DNA of 7,539 bases from an uncultured Treponema sp. (GCA_946538875.1 CAMNHD010000065.1:1-7539); one strand, 5' to 3'. Positions 1 to 5,744 are shown, numbered from the stretch's first letter. Notes: generated by a model from the letters alone, not told the origin. Translations and numbers: made by a program.

Positions 1-648
1 TACAAAAATAAAATTGTCCGAGACTTTCTGTGCAAGATCGATTTCATGCAAAGTCATAATGACCGTCATACCCTGGGATGCAAGTCTCCTAAGCAAAATC
101 ATCAGATCAAACCTGAATGCAATGTCAAGGTAGGACGTAGGCTCATCAAGCAGCAGCAGATCAGGTCTTTGACAAATAGCCCTGGCTATAAGAACCCGCT
201 GCTTTTGTCCGTCGCTCATCTTACTGAACTGCATCCGGACCAAATCCTCCAGATTCATAAGTCTGATTATCTGCTCAACCACAAGCTTATCTTCTGCTGT
301 CAAAGTGCCAAAGAATCCAGTGTATGCATATCTGCCAAGGGCAACAACATCCCATCCAGTCATAAGATCCGTTTTAACCTGTTCAGTAAGCATGACAGAC
401 ACAGTCCGTGCATACTCTTTCAGCGAATATTCCTCCCATTTTTTACCGGAAACATATACGGCACCGCCAAGACATGGAATCTGCCTGGCCAATGTTTTCA
501 GAATAGTGGACTTACCGGCCCCGTTTGGACCAATCACGCATGTTACACTCCCTTTGATCAGATCCATGGACAGCCCTTTTACCACTGGCTTTGAGTTATA
601 ACCGGCAATCATATCTTTAACAGATAGAAGATACTTAGGACTGTCCAC
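1..648 (-). CDS. FecE/BtuD-type ABC transporter ATPase (C-terminus cut by window edge)
   Basis: Energises import through the adjacent FecCD permease by hydrolysing ATP on the cytoplasmic side. I translated 216 codons to the window edge; the family is usually about 250-260 residues, so roughly 40 C-terminal residues lie outside. Visible in order: Walker A GPNGAGKST (about 40-48), Q-loop Q90 in MLTEQ, signature MSDGQ (144-148, the SDGQ variant common in iron/B12 importers), Walker B LLLLDEP (164-170), D-loop SYLD, and switch histidine H201 in TLHEID. Start choice: GTG at 648-646 has GGAGG at 658-654 with a 5-base spacer, and that ribosome site spans the permease stop (653-651). A GTG at 660 is in frame but has no comparable site. 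It is the last visible gene of the riboswitch-led operon. The family is certain; the substrate is inferred from context. Confidence 0.93.
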   Translation of the reverse strand, partial: MDSPKYLLSVKDMIAGYNSKPVVKGLSMDLIKGSVTCVIGPNGAGKSTILKTLARQIPCLGGAVYVSGKKWEEYSLKEYARTVSVMLTEQVKTDLMTGWDVVALGRYAYTGFFGTLTAEDKLVVEQIIRLMNLEDLVRMQFSKMSDGQKQRVLIARAICQRPDLLLLDEPTSYLDIAFRFDLMILLRRLASQGMTVIMTLHEIDLAQKVSDNFIFV

Positions 649-650
649 AA

Positions 651-1673
651 TTACCTCCACTTGCTTTTCACCAGCATGACAAGCACAATAGGAGCACCCA
701 GCAAAGAAGTCACTATTCCGATTTTCAGCTCGGCTGGAGAAATGGCGATACGGCAAATCAGATCGCAAAAAAGACAGAAAACACTGCCCCCAAAAAAAGA
801 TGCAGGAATTACAAACAAAGCCTTGTTTGAACCAAGAGCCTGCTTAATCAAAAATGGAACGGCAATTCCAACAAAAGAAACAGGTCCTGCAAAAGCAACA
901 ACCGTGGAAGATAAAATGCTGGAAAACAGGATTATCAATATCCTGCACAGGCTGGTATTCACACCAAGACTCCGTGCATAGTTTTCGCCTAGCTGGTAAG
1001 CGTAAATCGGCTTTGCCAGGAGCATTACGCACAGTAGGCATATCCCCACAACTAAAAAAGCAACAGAGCAGTCAGACATCGACATTCCTGAAAAACTTCC
1101 CTGAGACCAATTATGAAGATTAACAATATCAGAATCATCTGCGAAAGAAATGATAAGGTCTGTAATGGCACCTGCTATGTAACCAAACATAATTCCCGCC
1201 ACCAGCAAAGATGCGCTGCTGCTGATCCGCCTGCCGACAAACACAATATAGGCTGTAGCCAAAAGAGCACCAGCAGAAGCTGCTGCAATCATGAGCCAGG
1301 AATTCAGTTTTATACCGAACTTAAGCGAAATCACCAAAACAAATGCGAGAACCATTTTCGCACCTGATGAAATTCCAAGAACATAAGGCCCGGCAATAGG
1401 ATTTTGAAAATAGGTCTGCAGGAGAAAGCCAGAAAGAGCCAGCGCACCGCCCAAAATAAAAACCATGCATGTCCGGGGAATACGTATCTTCCATAAAATC
1501 ATAGCCTGTTTGTTTTCAGCCAGATCAAAGCCGAACAAGCACTTGATTGCATCAAAAAAAGAAATTTTAACCGGGCCTGTAAGAATATTAACCACAAAAA
1601 GTCCAATAGTGCAAAAAACAAGCAGAAAAAAAACAATGGCGAACCTTACTTTTTTTTCACTACCAATATTCAT
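651..1673 (-). CDS. FecCD/BtuC-family ABC transporter permease
   Basis: Integral inner-membrane channel of a type II importer for B12, haem or iron chelates; 340 residues is the normal length. Family landmarks: LGGALALSGFLLQTYFQNPIAGP (about 74-96, written here as a region), the following VLGISSGA segment (98-104), ARSLGVN (233-239), and the C-terminal AGPVSFVGIAVP segment (262-273). Hydrophobic stretches cover most of the chain, consistent with about ten helices. Its ATG overlaps the TGA of the binding-protein gene in an ATGA (1673-1670), with GAGAGG a few bases upstream as ribosome site. Oddity: where family members usually read VPHxxR after the AGPxxFVG motif, this one has VPFLIK, so the common His and Arg are replaced by Phe and Lys. 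Substrate is not readable from the sequence; the cobalamin riboswitch upstream favours a corrinoid. Confidence 0.95.
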   Translation of the reverse strand: MNIGSEKKVRFAIVFFLLVFCTIGLFVVNILTGPVKISFFDAIKCLFGFDLAENKQAMILWKIRIPRTCMVFILGGALALSGFLLQTYFQNPIAGPYVLGISSGAKMVLAFVLVISLKFGIKLNSWLMIAAASAGALLATAYIVFVGRRISSSASLLVAGIMFGYIAGAITDLIISFADDSDIVNLHNWSQGSFSGMSMSDCSVAFLVVGICLLCVMLLAKPIYAYQLGENYARSLGVNTSLCRILIILFSSILSSTVVAFAGPVSFVGIAVPFLIKQALGSNKALFVIPASFFGGSVFCLFCDLICRIAISPAELKIGIVTSLLGAPIVLVMLVKSKWR

Positions 1674-2890
1674 TTCAGCCTCTCAAAAAACTCAAAAGCC
1701 AAATCTGTTTCGTCACCGCTCTTATCATCAGCCAGTACCGCATTCAATTCCATAACGATTTGGCTGACAGCGTCCGCCGACTGGTACAAATTCTTACCAC
1801 AAGACCAGACATGTTTTTCTTTGACAGCCTTGCAATCCGCAAACAAAGGATTCAACTCAACAAGTGCGTAAAGAGAATTTATACTGGAATCAATATTGGT
1901 ATTATAAATCAAATAATCTGCATCAGAAACAAGTGTAAAAAAATCCTCCAAGCCAACAGACACAGAGGGAGAATGCAGTAAATCAATCGACCGCAATTTT
2001 TCAGGAAACAAATAAGATCCGCCGGCCATCCTTATCATCTCGGCAATTGAATCAGAATCACGCCTTATTACCGCAAGCGAGCCCTTGCTTATATAAAAAA
2101 AAGATACACTAGGTTTCATCAGGGAAGTTTCTGAATCAGTTAAAGAGTCAGCAAAAGATTGTCCAGTCCCAGCCATGACACCATGTAAAAGACTAGTTTC
2201 TTCCTCAAACCATTTTTGGCTTTGCTCAAGGCATCCACTTAGAAGGCCATAGAATTTCACCCACTCCATCCGGCCAAGAGGATTGTTCTCGTAGCTGGAC
2301 AAGTCAACCACAACAGGTATTCCAAGCGACTCAAGTTTTTCCTTGACAGCAGGATTATGCAGCAGCATAGTCGATTCCACAGCCAAGGAACACTTACCAT
2401 CCAAAAGCAACTCATAGTCCGGACTGTCATATTTCCCTGCAAAAGTGACAAGTCCCTTCTCCATAGCCTGCACCATCTCAGGAACCAACCACGTTTTTTT
2501 TTGTACCGAAGAATACCTCACTGCATCAAGAAGCCCACAATGCCTCCACAGAGACGGCACAGCAGTGGCCGCCAGATAAACGTTGGCAACAGGATACTTC
2601 AGGAGAATACAGTCCGCCAAGTCTTCATGGAGAAAATCAAGGTTCATCTCCTTTGGAACAATAAGCAAAGTCTGCCCTGCAGTCGAGGAACCGCCGATAC
2701 GGGCAAGATACAAACCATTTTCGTAAGAGTAAAGCTCAAGTTGTACCGCATAGTCGAATTTGACCTTGGCGCACAATGCAGACGAACCAATCTTATCCGG
2801 AGCAACAAAGACCTGATTATTTTTTTTAGCATTGCATGAGCACAGAGACAGTACTAAAAAAATCCAACCAAGCCTTATCCGTCTGAACAT
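1670..2890 (-). CDS. periplasmic-binding lipoprotein of a B12/haem/iron-type ABC importer
   Basis: Predicted ligand-capture component for the FecCD permease encoded next. The N-terminus is a lipoprotein signal: MFRRIR, a hydrophobic core, then LCSC with Cys19 as likely lipid-bearing residue (a relaxed, spirochaete-like lipobox; Cys17 is the alternative). Family evidence comes from the central block: PSLWRHCGLLDAV (112-124), a hinge-like stretch with VVVDLSSYENNPLGRMEW (193-210), which resembles the SYE-HPLGR-EW motif of FecB/BtuF-like proteins, and AEMIRMAGG (283-291) before the second lobe. At 406 residues it is longer than BtuF but normal for this lipoprotein subgroup. ATG directly follows the TAA of the preceding gene and no good ribosome site is visible, suggesting translational coupling. 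The coding strand carries A9 (about 2493-2501), A8 and T8 runs. Ligand unknown; a corrinoid is inferred from the riboswitch. Confidence 0.88.
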   Translation of the reverse strand: MFRRIRLGWIFLVLSLCSCNAKKNNQVFVAPDKIGSSALCAKVKFDYAVQLELYSYENGLYLARIGGSSTAGQTLLIVPKEMNLDFLHEDLADCILLKYPVANVYLAATAVPSLWRHCGLLDAVRYSSVQKKTWLVPEMVQAMEKGLVTFAGKYDSPDYELLLDGKCSLAVESTMLLHNPAVKEKLESLGIPVVVDLSSYENNPLGRMEWVKFYGLLSGCLEQSQKWFEEETSLLHGVMAGTGQSFADSLTDSETSLMKPSVSFFYISKGSLAVIRRDSDSIAEMIRMAGGSYLFPEKLRSIDLLHSPSVSVGLEDFFTLVSDADYLIYNTNIDSSINSLYALVELNPLFADCKAVKEKHVWSCGKNLYQSADAVSQIVMELNAVLADDKSGDETDLAFEFFERLK

Positions 2891-3892
2891 TTATTTCTTT
2901 GAATTTCTGCTCTTCTTTCGAATAACAAGGACAATGCCTGTAGTCAGAAAGCCGGCGCCCAACACACCGCAAACAATAGCAAGCCACACCAGCATAAAAC
3001 TTTTTTTGTTGACGGCATTAAAATCAAACTCAAGCCAATAATTGATTTCATGGTTCTGACTCATAGCCACAGTGTCCGCCACAACAGGCAGAACTCTTTG
3101 GGAATCATAGACAGGCACAACAAAAACAGAGCCAGTATTCCTAGAGTTGGAACCAGAAGCAAGGGGCCTGAAAATCTGGCCATTAACACGCATATAATCG
3201 TAATTAGGGCTGGACCAAACAAGCTCCACAACAGCATAGCCATTGACCACACTCAGCTTTGCAGGACTTTTTACAGATGCCCTGCCAGTTCCACCGCTAA
3301 GACTCACCGGAACAGTATAGTCTCCATCCTTAAGTTCTACTTTTTTTTGTTGGTTCACAGGCACGAGTAAAACCTTTTCCGGCATAGAAGAGGCGTCAAA
3401 TAAAATCTGGTGGTCATACCACTTTTTCTTACGGCGGCTGAACCCAGTACACTCAAGCACTTGATTCAGCGCGTCGACATTCACCTTGAAAGTAAGTTTT
3501 TCATTCTGGTCAGGCACCGCTTCGCTGTATTCAGATTCGTCAGCCGCAACAGCCTGTTCCCCAGTACCCATAAAAAGTTTTGTGTACCCCTTTCCGCCAA
3601 GAGTCAGAACCGCAGACATATCGCCGTCCTTAACAGTCAGCAACGCCTTTTCAATCCTGAACATAGAAGATGAAGAAGAAACCTTCACCTCATACTCGCC
3701 GTCCAACACATCCCCCCCAAAGACAGGAATGCGGGAATCATCAAACAAGTCAACAGGTTTAAGCCTCTCGCTCTCATCAGCAATAAGTGAATTACTCTCC
3801 GCTTCCTGTGCATAAAGAGAAACGCCGGAAAATGAACAGACCATCACAGCCGCAAACAAAACCTGCAGCCCTTTACCAGGATTAAAAATCAT
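2891..3892 (-). CDS. membrane-anchored protein with two repeated beta-rich domains, possibly tetrapyrrole-binding
   Basis: I do not recognise a named family with confidence. Layout: signal peptide (about 1-28, cleavage likely after LYA), linker, domain 1 (about 62-180) and domain 2 (about 186-292), one transmembrane helix (about 298-323) and a basic tail RKKSRNSKK, giving a periplasmic ectodomain anchored in the cytoplasmic membrane. The two domains share a pattern: DGEYEVKV then MFRIEKALLTVKDG then AVLTLGGKGYTKLFMG in the first; DGDYTVPV then GRASVKSPAKLSVVNG then VVELVWSSPNYDYMRVNG in the second. This strand rhythm, with a Tyr-containing late strand, recalls Ig-like or NEAT-type haem-binding modules, but that is a pattern resemblance only. 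Its ATG abuts the cbiK stop (TAA then ATG) and its stop abuts the binding-protein ATG, so it belongs to the transport operon. A ligand-passing role on the outer face is inference. Confidence 0.82.
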   Translation of the reverse strand: MIFNPGKGLQVLFAAVMVCSFSGVSLYAQEAESNSLIADESERLKPVDLFDDSRIPVFGGDVLDGEYEVKVSSSSSMFRIEKALLTVKDGDMSAVLTLGGKGYTKLFMGTGEQAVAADESEYSEAVPDQNEKLTFKVNVDALNQVLECTGFSRRKKKWYDHQILFDASSMPEKVLLVPVNQQKKVELKDGDYTVPVSLSGGTGRASVKSPAKLSVVNGYAVVELVWSSPNYDYMRVNGQIFRPLASGSNSRNTGSVFVVPVYDSQRVLPVVADTVAMSQNHEINYWLEFDFNAVNKKSFMLVWLAIVCGVLGAGFLTTGIVLVIRKKSRNSKK

Positions 3893-4798
3893 TTACTTGT
3901 CCAAAGAAGAAATTGCATCATATACATGAGAAATGTAAACCTGCTGGATATCAGAATTTTGTCCAAGACCTTCAAGCACACATTTCACAGAGTAACCAGC
4001 AGCTGTAAAAGTTGATTTCCATGAATCCTCTTCATCACCAGCCATGTCATTGTTAGCGTGGTCACCGGCAACAACCATCAATGGAAGAAGCACAACCTTG
4101 GAGTACCTGCCCTTCACATTCAGAATGTCAACCAAGTCGTCTACAGAAGGAATAGCCTCCACTGTTCCCACATAGTAATTCTCAAAACCATTGTTCACCA
4201 GAACATTCTGCAGCTTTGCATAAGCTTTGTTTGAAGGAGCTTCAGTACCATGTCCCATGAAACAGACAGCAGTTTCCCCATCATCATATGAAGCAGTTTT
4301 TTCGGTGATAGCCTTGGCAACAGCCTGATAATCATTTTCAGAAGAAAGCAAAGGCTTGGAAAGAACTATTGAATCAAATTTACTCTGATATGCATTTACA
4401 ACAGTCTGCAGATCATTGTACTCAAAGCCATCCATCAAATGTGTCGGCTGTACAATCAGAGTCTTGATGCCTTCAGCAACAGCACGCTGGAGGGCTTCAT
4501 CAACAGAATCAATTACGATTCCGTCGCGTTCCTTAAGAATATTGATGATTGTGTCGGCAGTAAAGGCGCGCGCAACTTTGTATTCAGGGAAACGTTCACG
4601 GATAGCACTTTCAATACCACCGATGGTGATGTTCCGGCTGTTGTTGAAGCTGGTTCCAAAACTAACAACAAGGATTTCCTTAGTCACAGCAGGAACATCG
4701 GAAGATACAGAATTTTTCTCAGGCTTTGTGCAGCCAAAAGAAAGTGCAGCTACGACCGTGGTAACCGCGCCAAAAAGAACAGCAGTAATTTTTTTCAT
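3893..4798 (-). CDS. cbiK: CbiK-family (sirohydrochlorin cobaltochelatase-like) lipoprotein
   Basis: Class II chelatase fold. Cytoplasmic CbiK inserts Co2+ into sirohydrochlorin for anaerobic B12 synthesis, but this copy is exported: MKKI, a hydrophobic core and the lipobox SFGC with Cys23. The chelatase body begins with EILVVSFGTSFNNSR (about 41-55). Likely metal/tetrapyrrole ligands are H120 in VQPTHLMDG, E154 in LLSSENDY and H183 in MGHGTEAPSN, matching the His-Glu-His set of the family; GDHANNDMAGDEEDSWK (245-261) is the conserved late segment. At 301 residues the size is right. Start choice: ATG at 4798-4796 has GGAG at 4808-4805 and gives a clean lipoprotein signal; an in-frame start at 4876 would add 26 residues ahead of the signal and lies in the structured leader. 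Known exported relatives are Desulfovibrio CbiKP and the Porphyromonas haem lipoprotein IhtB. Chelation versus ligand binding or metal removal cannot be decided here. Confidence 0.9.
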   Translation of the reverse strand: MKKITAVLFGAVTTVVAALSFGCTKPEKNSVSSDVPAVTKEILVVSFGTSFNNSRNITIGGIESAIRERFPEYKVARAFTADTIINILKERDGIVIDSVDEALQRAVAEGIKTLIVQPTHLMDGFEYNDLQTVVNAYQSKFDSIVLSKPLLSSENDYQAVAKAITEKTASYDDGETAVCFMGHGTEAPSNKAYAKLQNVLVNNGFENYYVGTVEAIPSVDDLVDILNVKGRYSKVVLLPLMVVAGDHANNDMAGDEEDSWKSTFTAAGYSVKCVLEGLGQNSDIQQVYISHVYDAISSLDK

Positions 4799-4804
4799 AA
4801 AATA

Positions 4805-4859
4805 CTCCGAATGCGGAAGATTTCCTTCCATATATAAAAGATAGGCACACAACTCCGCA
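4805..4859 (-). promoter_or_regulatory. mutually exclusive hairpins around the cbiK ribosome-binding site
   Basis: On the transcript, segment CTTCCGCA (4819-4812) can pair in three ways. TTCCG (4818-4814) with CGGAG (4809-4805) closes a CATT loop and hides the GGAG ribosome site. GGAAG (4829-4825) with CTTCC (4819-4815) frees it. TGCGGA (4859-4854) with TCCGCA (4817-4812) also frees it. This is the expected layout of a translation-controlling riboswitch expression platform. The pairings are seen directly; their use is inferred. Confidence 0.55.
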
Positions 4860-4887
4860 ACCACGGTCAAAAGCAAAAGAGTATTAC

Positions 4888-4938
4888 GCTACGCCATAGC
4901 CCCGACACCTTCTTTGATCACGAAGAAGAACATGTGTC
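4888..4938 (-). promoter_or_regulatory. leader hairpins downstream of the cobalamin aptamer
   Basis: Two stems follow the aptamer. The first has GACAC (4938-4934) pairing GTGTC (4908-4904) and CTTCTT (4928-4923) pairing AAGAAG (4914-4909), with a 5-base bulge ATGTT and loop CGTGATCA. The second is GCTA/TAGC (4900-4897 with 4891-4888) with loop TGGCG. That loop could contact the aptamer loop GCCGCT through UGCC:GGCG, as in the known L5-L13 kissing interaction. No strong U-run follows, so an intrinsic terminator is not supported. Confidence 0.45.
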
Positions 4939-4942
4939 TGAT

Positions 4943-5052
4943 TTCAGGCAGGTATCTGACTCTGGCAAAAGCCAACACAGTAGCGGCACTGTTGAGGATT
5001 CACACCCCATTCCCTGTTAGGCCTGCACCAGAAAAAGTATACAGGCACCTAA
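4943..5052 (-). promoter_or_regulatory. cobalamin riboswitch aptamer, compact form
   Basis: Binds a cobalamin on the nascent mRNA and lowers expression of downstream transport or synthesis genes when B12 is plentiful. Conserved core seen on the minus strand: AGGT (5050-5047) pairing ACCT (4953-4950) as P1; TCTGGT (5032-5027) with GCCAGA (4966-4961) as P2; GCC-T-AAC (5022-5016) with GTTGGC (4976-4971) as P3; the GGGAA/GGGGTGTGAATCC block (5014-4996); ACAGT (4992-4988) with ACTGT (4981-4977) closing loop GCCGCT; and the 3' box AGTCAGATACCTGCC. Only about ten bases separate the ACTGT strand from GCCAGA, so the long peripheral arm of class I riboswitches is absent. This resembles Cbl-II or AdoCbl-variant forms. 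It sits just after a promoter and 145 bases ahead of cbiK. Confidence 0.92.
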
Positions 5053-5062
5053 AAACAACAAT

Positions 5063-5091
5063 AATATATCACCACGAAAAATCATTGTCAA
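5063..5091 (-). promoter_or_regulatory. sigma70-type promoter of the riboswitch-transport operon
   Basis: TTGACA (5091-5086), a 17-base spacer and TATATT (5068-5063) on the minus strand: a consensus -35 and near-consensus -10. Transcription would start near 5056, a few bases before the first aptamer helix, which supports the assignment. Confidence 0.82.
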
Positions 5092-5139
5092 TAATTGAGT
5101 TGTTTCAATAATTTGGTGGCGTCCATTAACATCGGACAT

Positions 5140-5159
5140 TTAATTTTATATAAAACTAT
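5140..5159. promoter_or_regulatory. candidate second MarR operator
   Basis: This site matches the 20-bp inverted repeat at 5796-5815 at 16 of 20 positions, with the right-hand ten bases (ATAAAACTAT) identical. It has a perfect 12-bp palindromic core TTTTATATAAAA (5144-5155). It lies about 50 bp upstream of the -35 box of the riboswitch operon. A weaker partial match, GTTTCAA, occurs at 5102-5108. The AT-rich background makes chance resemblance a real possibility. Confidence 0.4.
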
Positions 5160-5173
5160 TTTTTTTAATTGAA

Positions 5174-5251
5174 CCACCGGTGTTCCGGCACTCGCTCCCG
5201 CTCGGTGCCCGGCTGCGCCGTGCACTAAATGCCTCCATACCGGGCCGCACC
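5174..5251. repeat. structured GC-rich intergenic island, candidate dispersed repeat
   Basis: A block of clearly higher GC sits in the otherwise AT-rich spacer between marR and the riboswitch promoter. It contains the palindrome CACCGGTG (5175-5182), GGCAC (5187-5191) able to pair with GTGCC (5205-5209), and GCCCGG (5207-5212) able to pair with CCGGGC (5240-5245), the latter extended by GGT/ACC across a CGC bulge. No credible reading frame or tRNA fold is present. The composition and nested stems suggest an extragenic repeat element, but only one copy is in the window, so repetition is unproven. It could also end the marR transcript. Confidence 0.4.
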
Positions 5252-5278
5252 ATATTCCTTTCAAGCGAATTCCCTATT

Positions 5279-5707
5279 CTAAGATTCCAGGTTGCCATTC
5301 ATCTTGGTAAGCAGAGACAACAGCTGCTTCTGCTCACGCTCTGTAAAACCCTTCCAGCAGATATCCAGCAGATCGCGGGAAATTGAAGAGGTAAGACTGT
5401 TGCAGCGCTTCCCCTTGGCAGTAATAGAAATAACTTTGCTCCGCTTGTCTTCCTTTGACGGTTCTTCCTTTACCAGTCCAGAATCAACAAGTTTCTTAAC
5501 AAGCACTGTGGTTGTAGATTTATCCCTGTTGATAAGTGCTGCAAGTTCACCCTTTGCAATCTTACGTCCGTCAGAAAGCAGATACAGAATAAAACCGTGG
5601 GAAGAAACAAGTCCTTCCTTCTTGGAAAGCCTCTTGTTAGTATAGTCAGCGGAACATGTGTGAATATGAGAAATAAGTGCTAAGATAGAAGAAGTATTGT
5701 ATTCCAT
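5279..5707 (-). CDS. MarR-family winged-helix transcriptional regulator
   Basis: Dimeric DNA-binding repressor or activator, 142 residues from the chosen ATG. The winged-helix core is clear: SSHGFILYLLSDG (helix entry), KIAKGELAALINRDKSTTTVLVKKLVDSGLV (recognition helix region), then the wing with KEDKRSKVISITAKGKR, the DxRxxxxxLTxxG-like signature. N- and C-terminal helices would form the dimer interface. Start: the ATG at 5707 is preferred over an in-frame GTG at 5737, because the GTG falls inside the promoter between the -35 and -10 boxes. No ribosome site precedes the ATG. The gene is divergent from the BMP transport operon, whose promoter holds a palindrome, so it most likely controls that operon and perhaps itself. 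The inducing ligand is not apparent. Confidence 0.92.
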   Translation of the reverse strand: MEYNTSSILALISHIHTCSADYTNKRLSKKEGLVSSHGFILYLLSDGRKIAKGELAALINRDKSTTTVLVKKLVDSGLVKEEPSKEDKRSKVISITAKGKRCNSLTSSISRDLLDICWKGFTEREQKQLLSLLTKMNGNLES

Positions 5708-5715
5708 TACAACAC

Positions 5716-5744
5716 AATTTAACTTCAAAACCCTCACTTGTCAA
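5716..5744 (-). promoter_or_regulatory. marR promoter, apparently leaderless
   Basis: TTGACA (5744-5739), 17 bases, TAAATT (5721-5716; 4 of 6 to the -10 consensus). The -10 ends 8 bases before the marR ATG, so transcription would begin at or next to the start codon. A partial operator-like stretch (TTTGAAGTTAA on the minus strand) lies in the spacer and -10. Confidence 0.62.

Noticed and set aside
46..594. Long open frame on the plus strand, 182 codons
   Set aside because: It is opposite the ABC ATPase, whose Walker A, signature and Walker B motifs are clear in the minus frame; the plus translation shows no protein-like pattern.
4416..4844. Two overlapping plus-strand frames opposite cbiK
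   Set aside because: They mirror a gene with conserved catalytic residues and a signal peptide on the other strand and have no ribosome site or family resemblance.
4799..4876. Upstream extension of the cbiK reading frame to 4876
   Set aside because: It would place 26 residues ahead of a clean lipoprotein signal, lacks a convincing ribosome site and lies in the structured riboswitch leader; the ATG at 4798 has GGAG at proper spacing.
4861..4900. Intrinsic terminator at the end of the riboswitch leader
   Set aside because: The GCTA/TAGC stem is only four pairs and is followed by a broken T-rich stretch rather than a U-run; the ribosome-site pairings are a better explanation for control.
5086..5112. 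Imperfect tandem repeat (TTGTCAATAATT and GTTTCAATAATT)
   Set aside because: The first copy contains the -35 box of the riboswitch promoter; two short AT-rich imperfect units are too little for a repeat call, though the GTTTCAA part is mentioned as a possible weak operator half.
5174..5251. tRNA-like or tmRNA-like gene in the GC-rich island
   Set aside because: The stems do not form a cloverleaf and the T-loop GTTCRA motif is missing; a CACCA-like end alone is not enough.
5180..5386. Short plus-strand frame (68 codons) across the GC-rich island and the marR 3' end
   Set aside because: It runs from an inverted-repeat region into the antisense of marR; the composition changes midway and no ribosome site precedes it.
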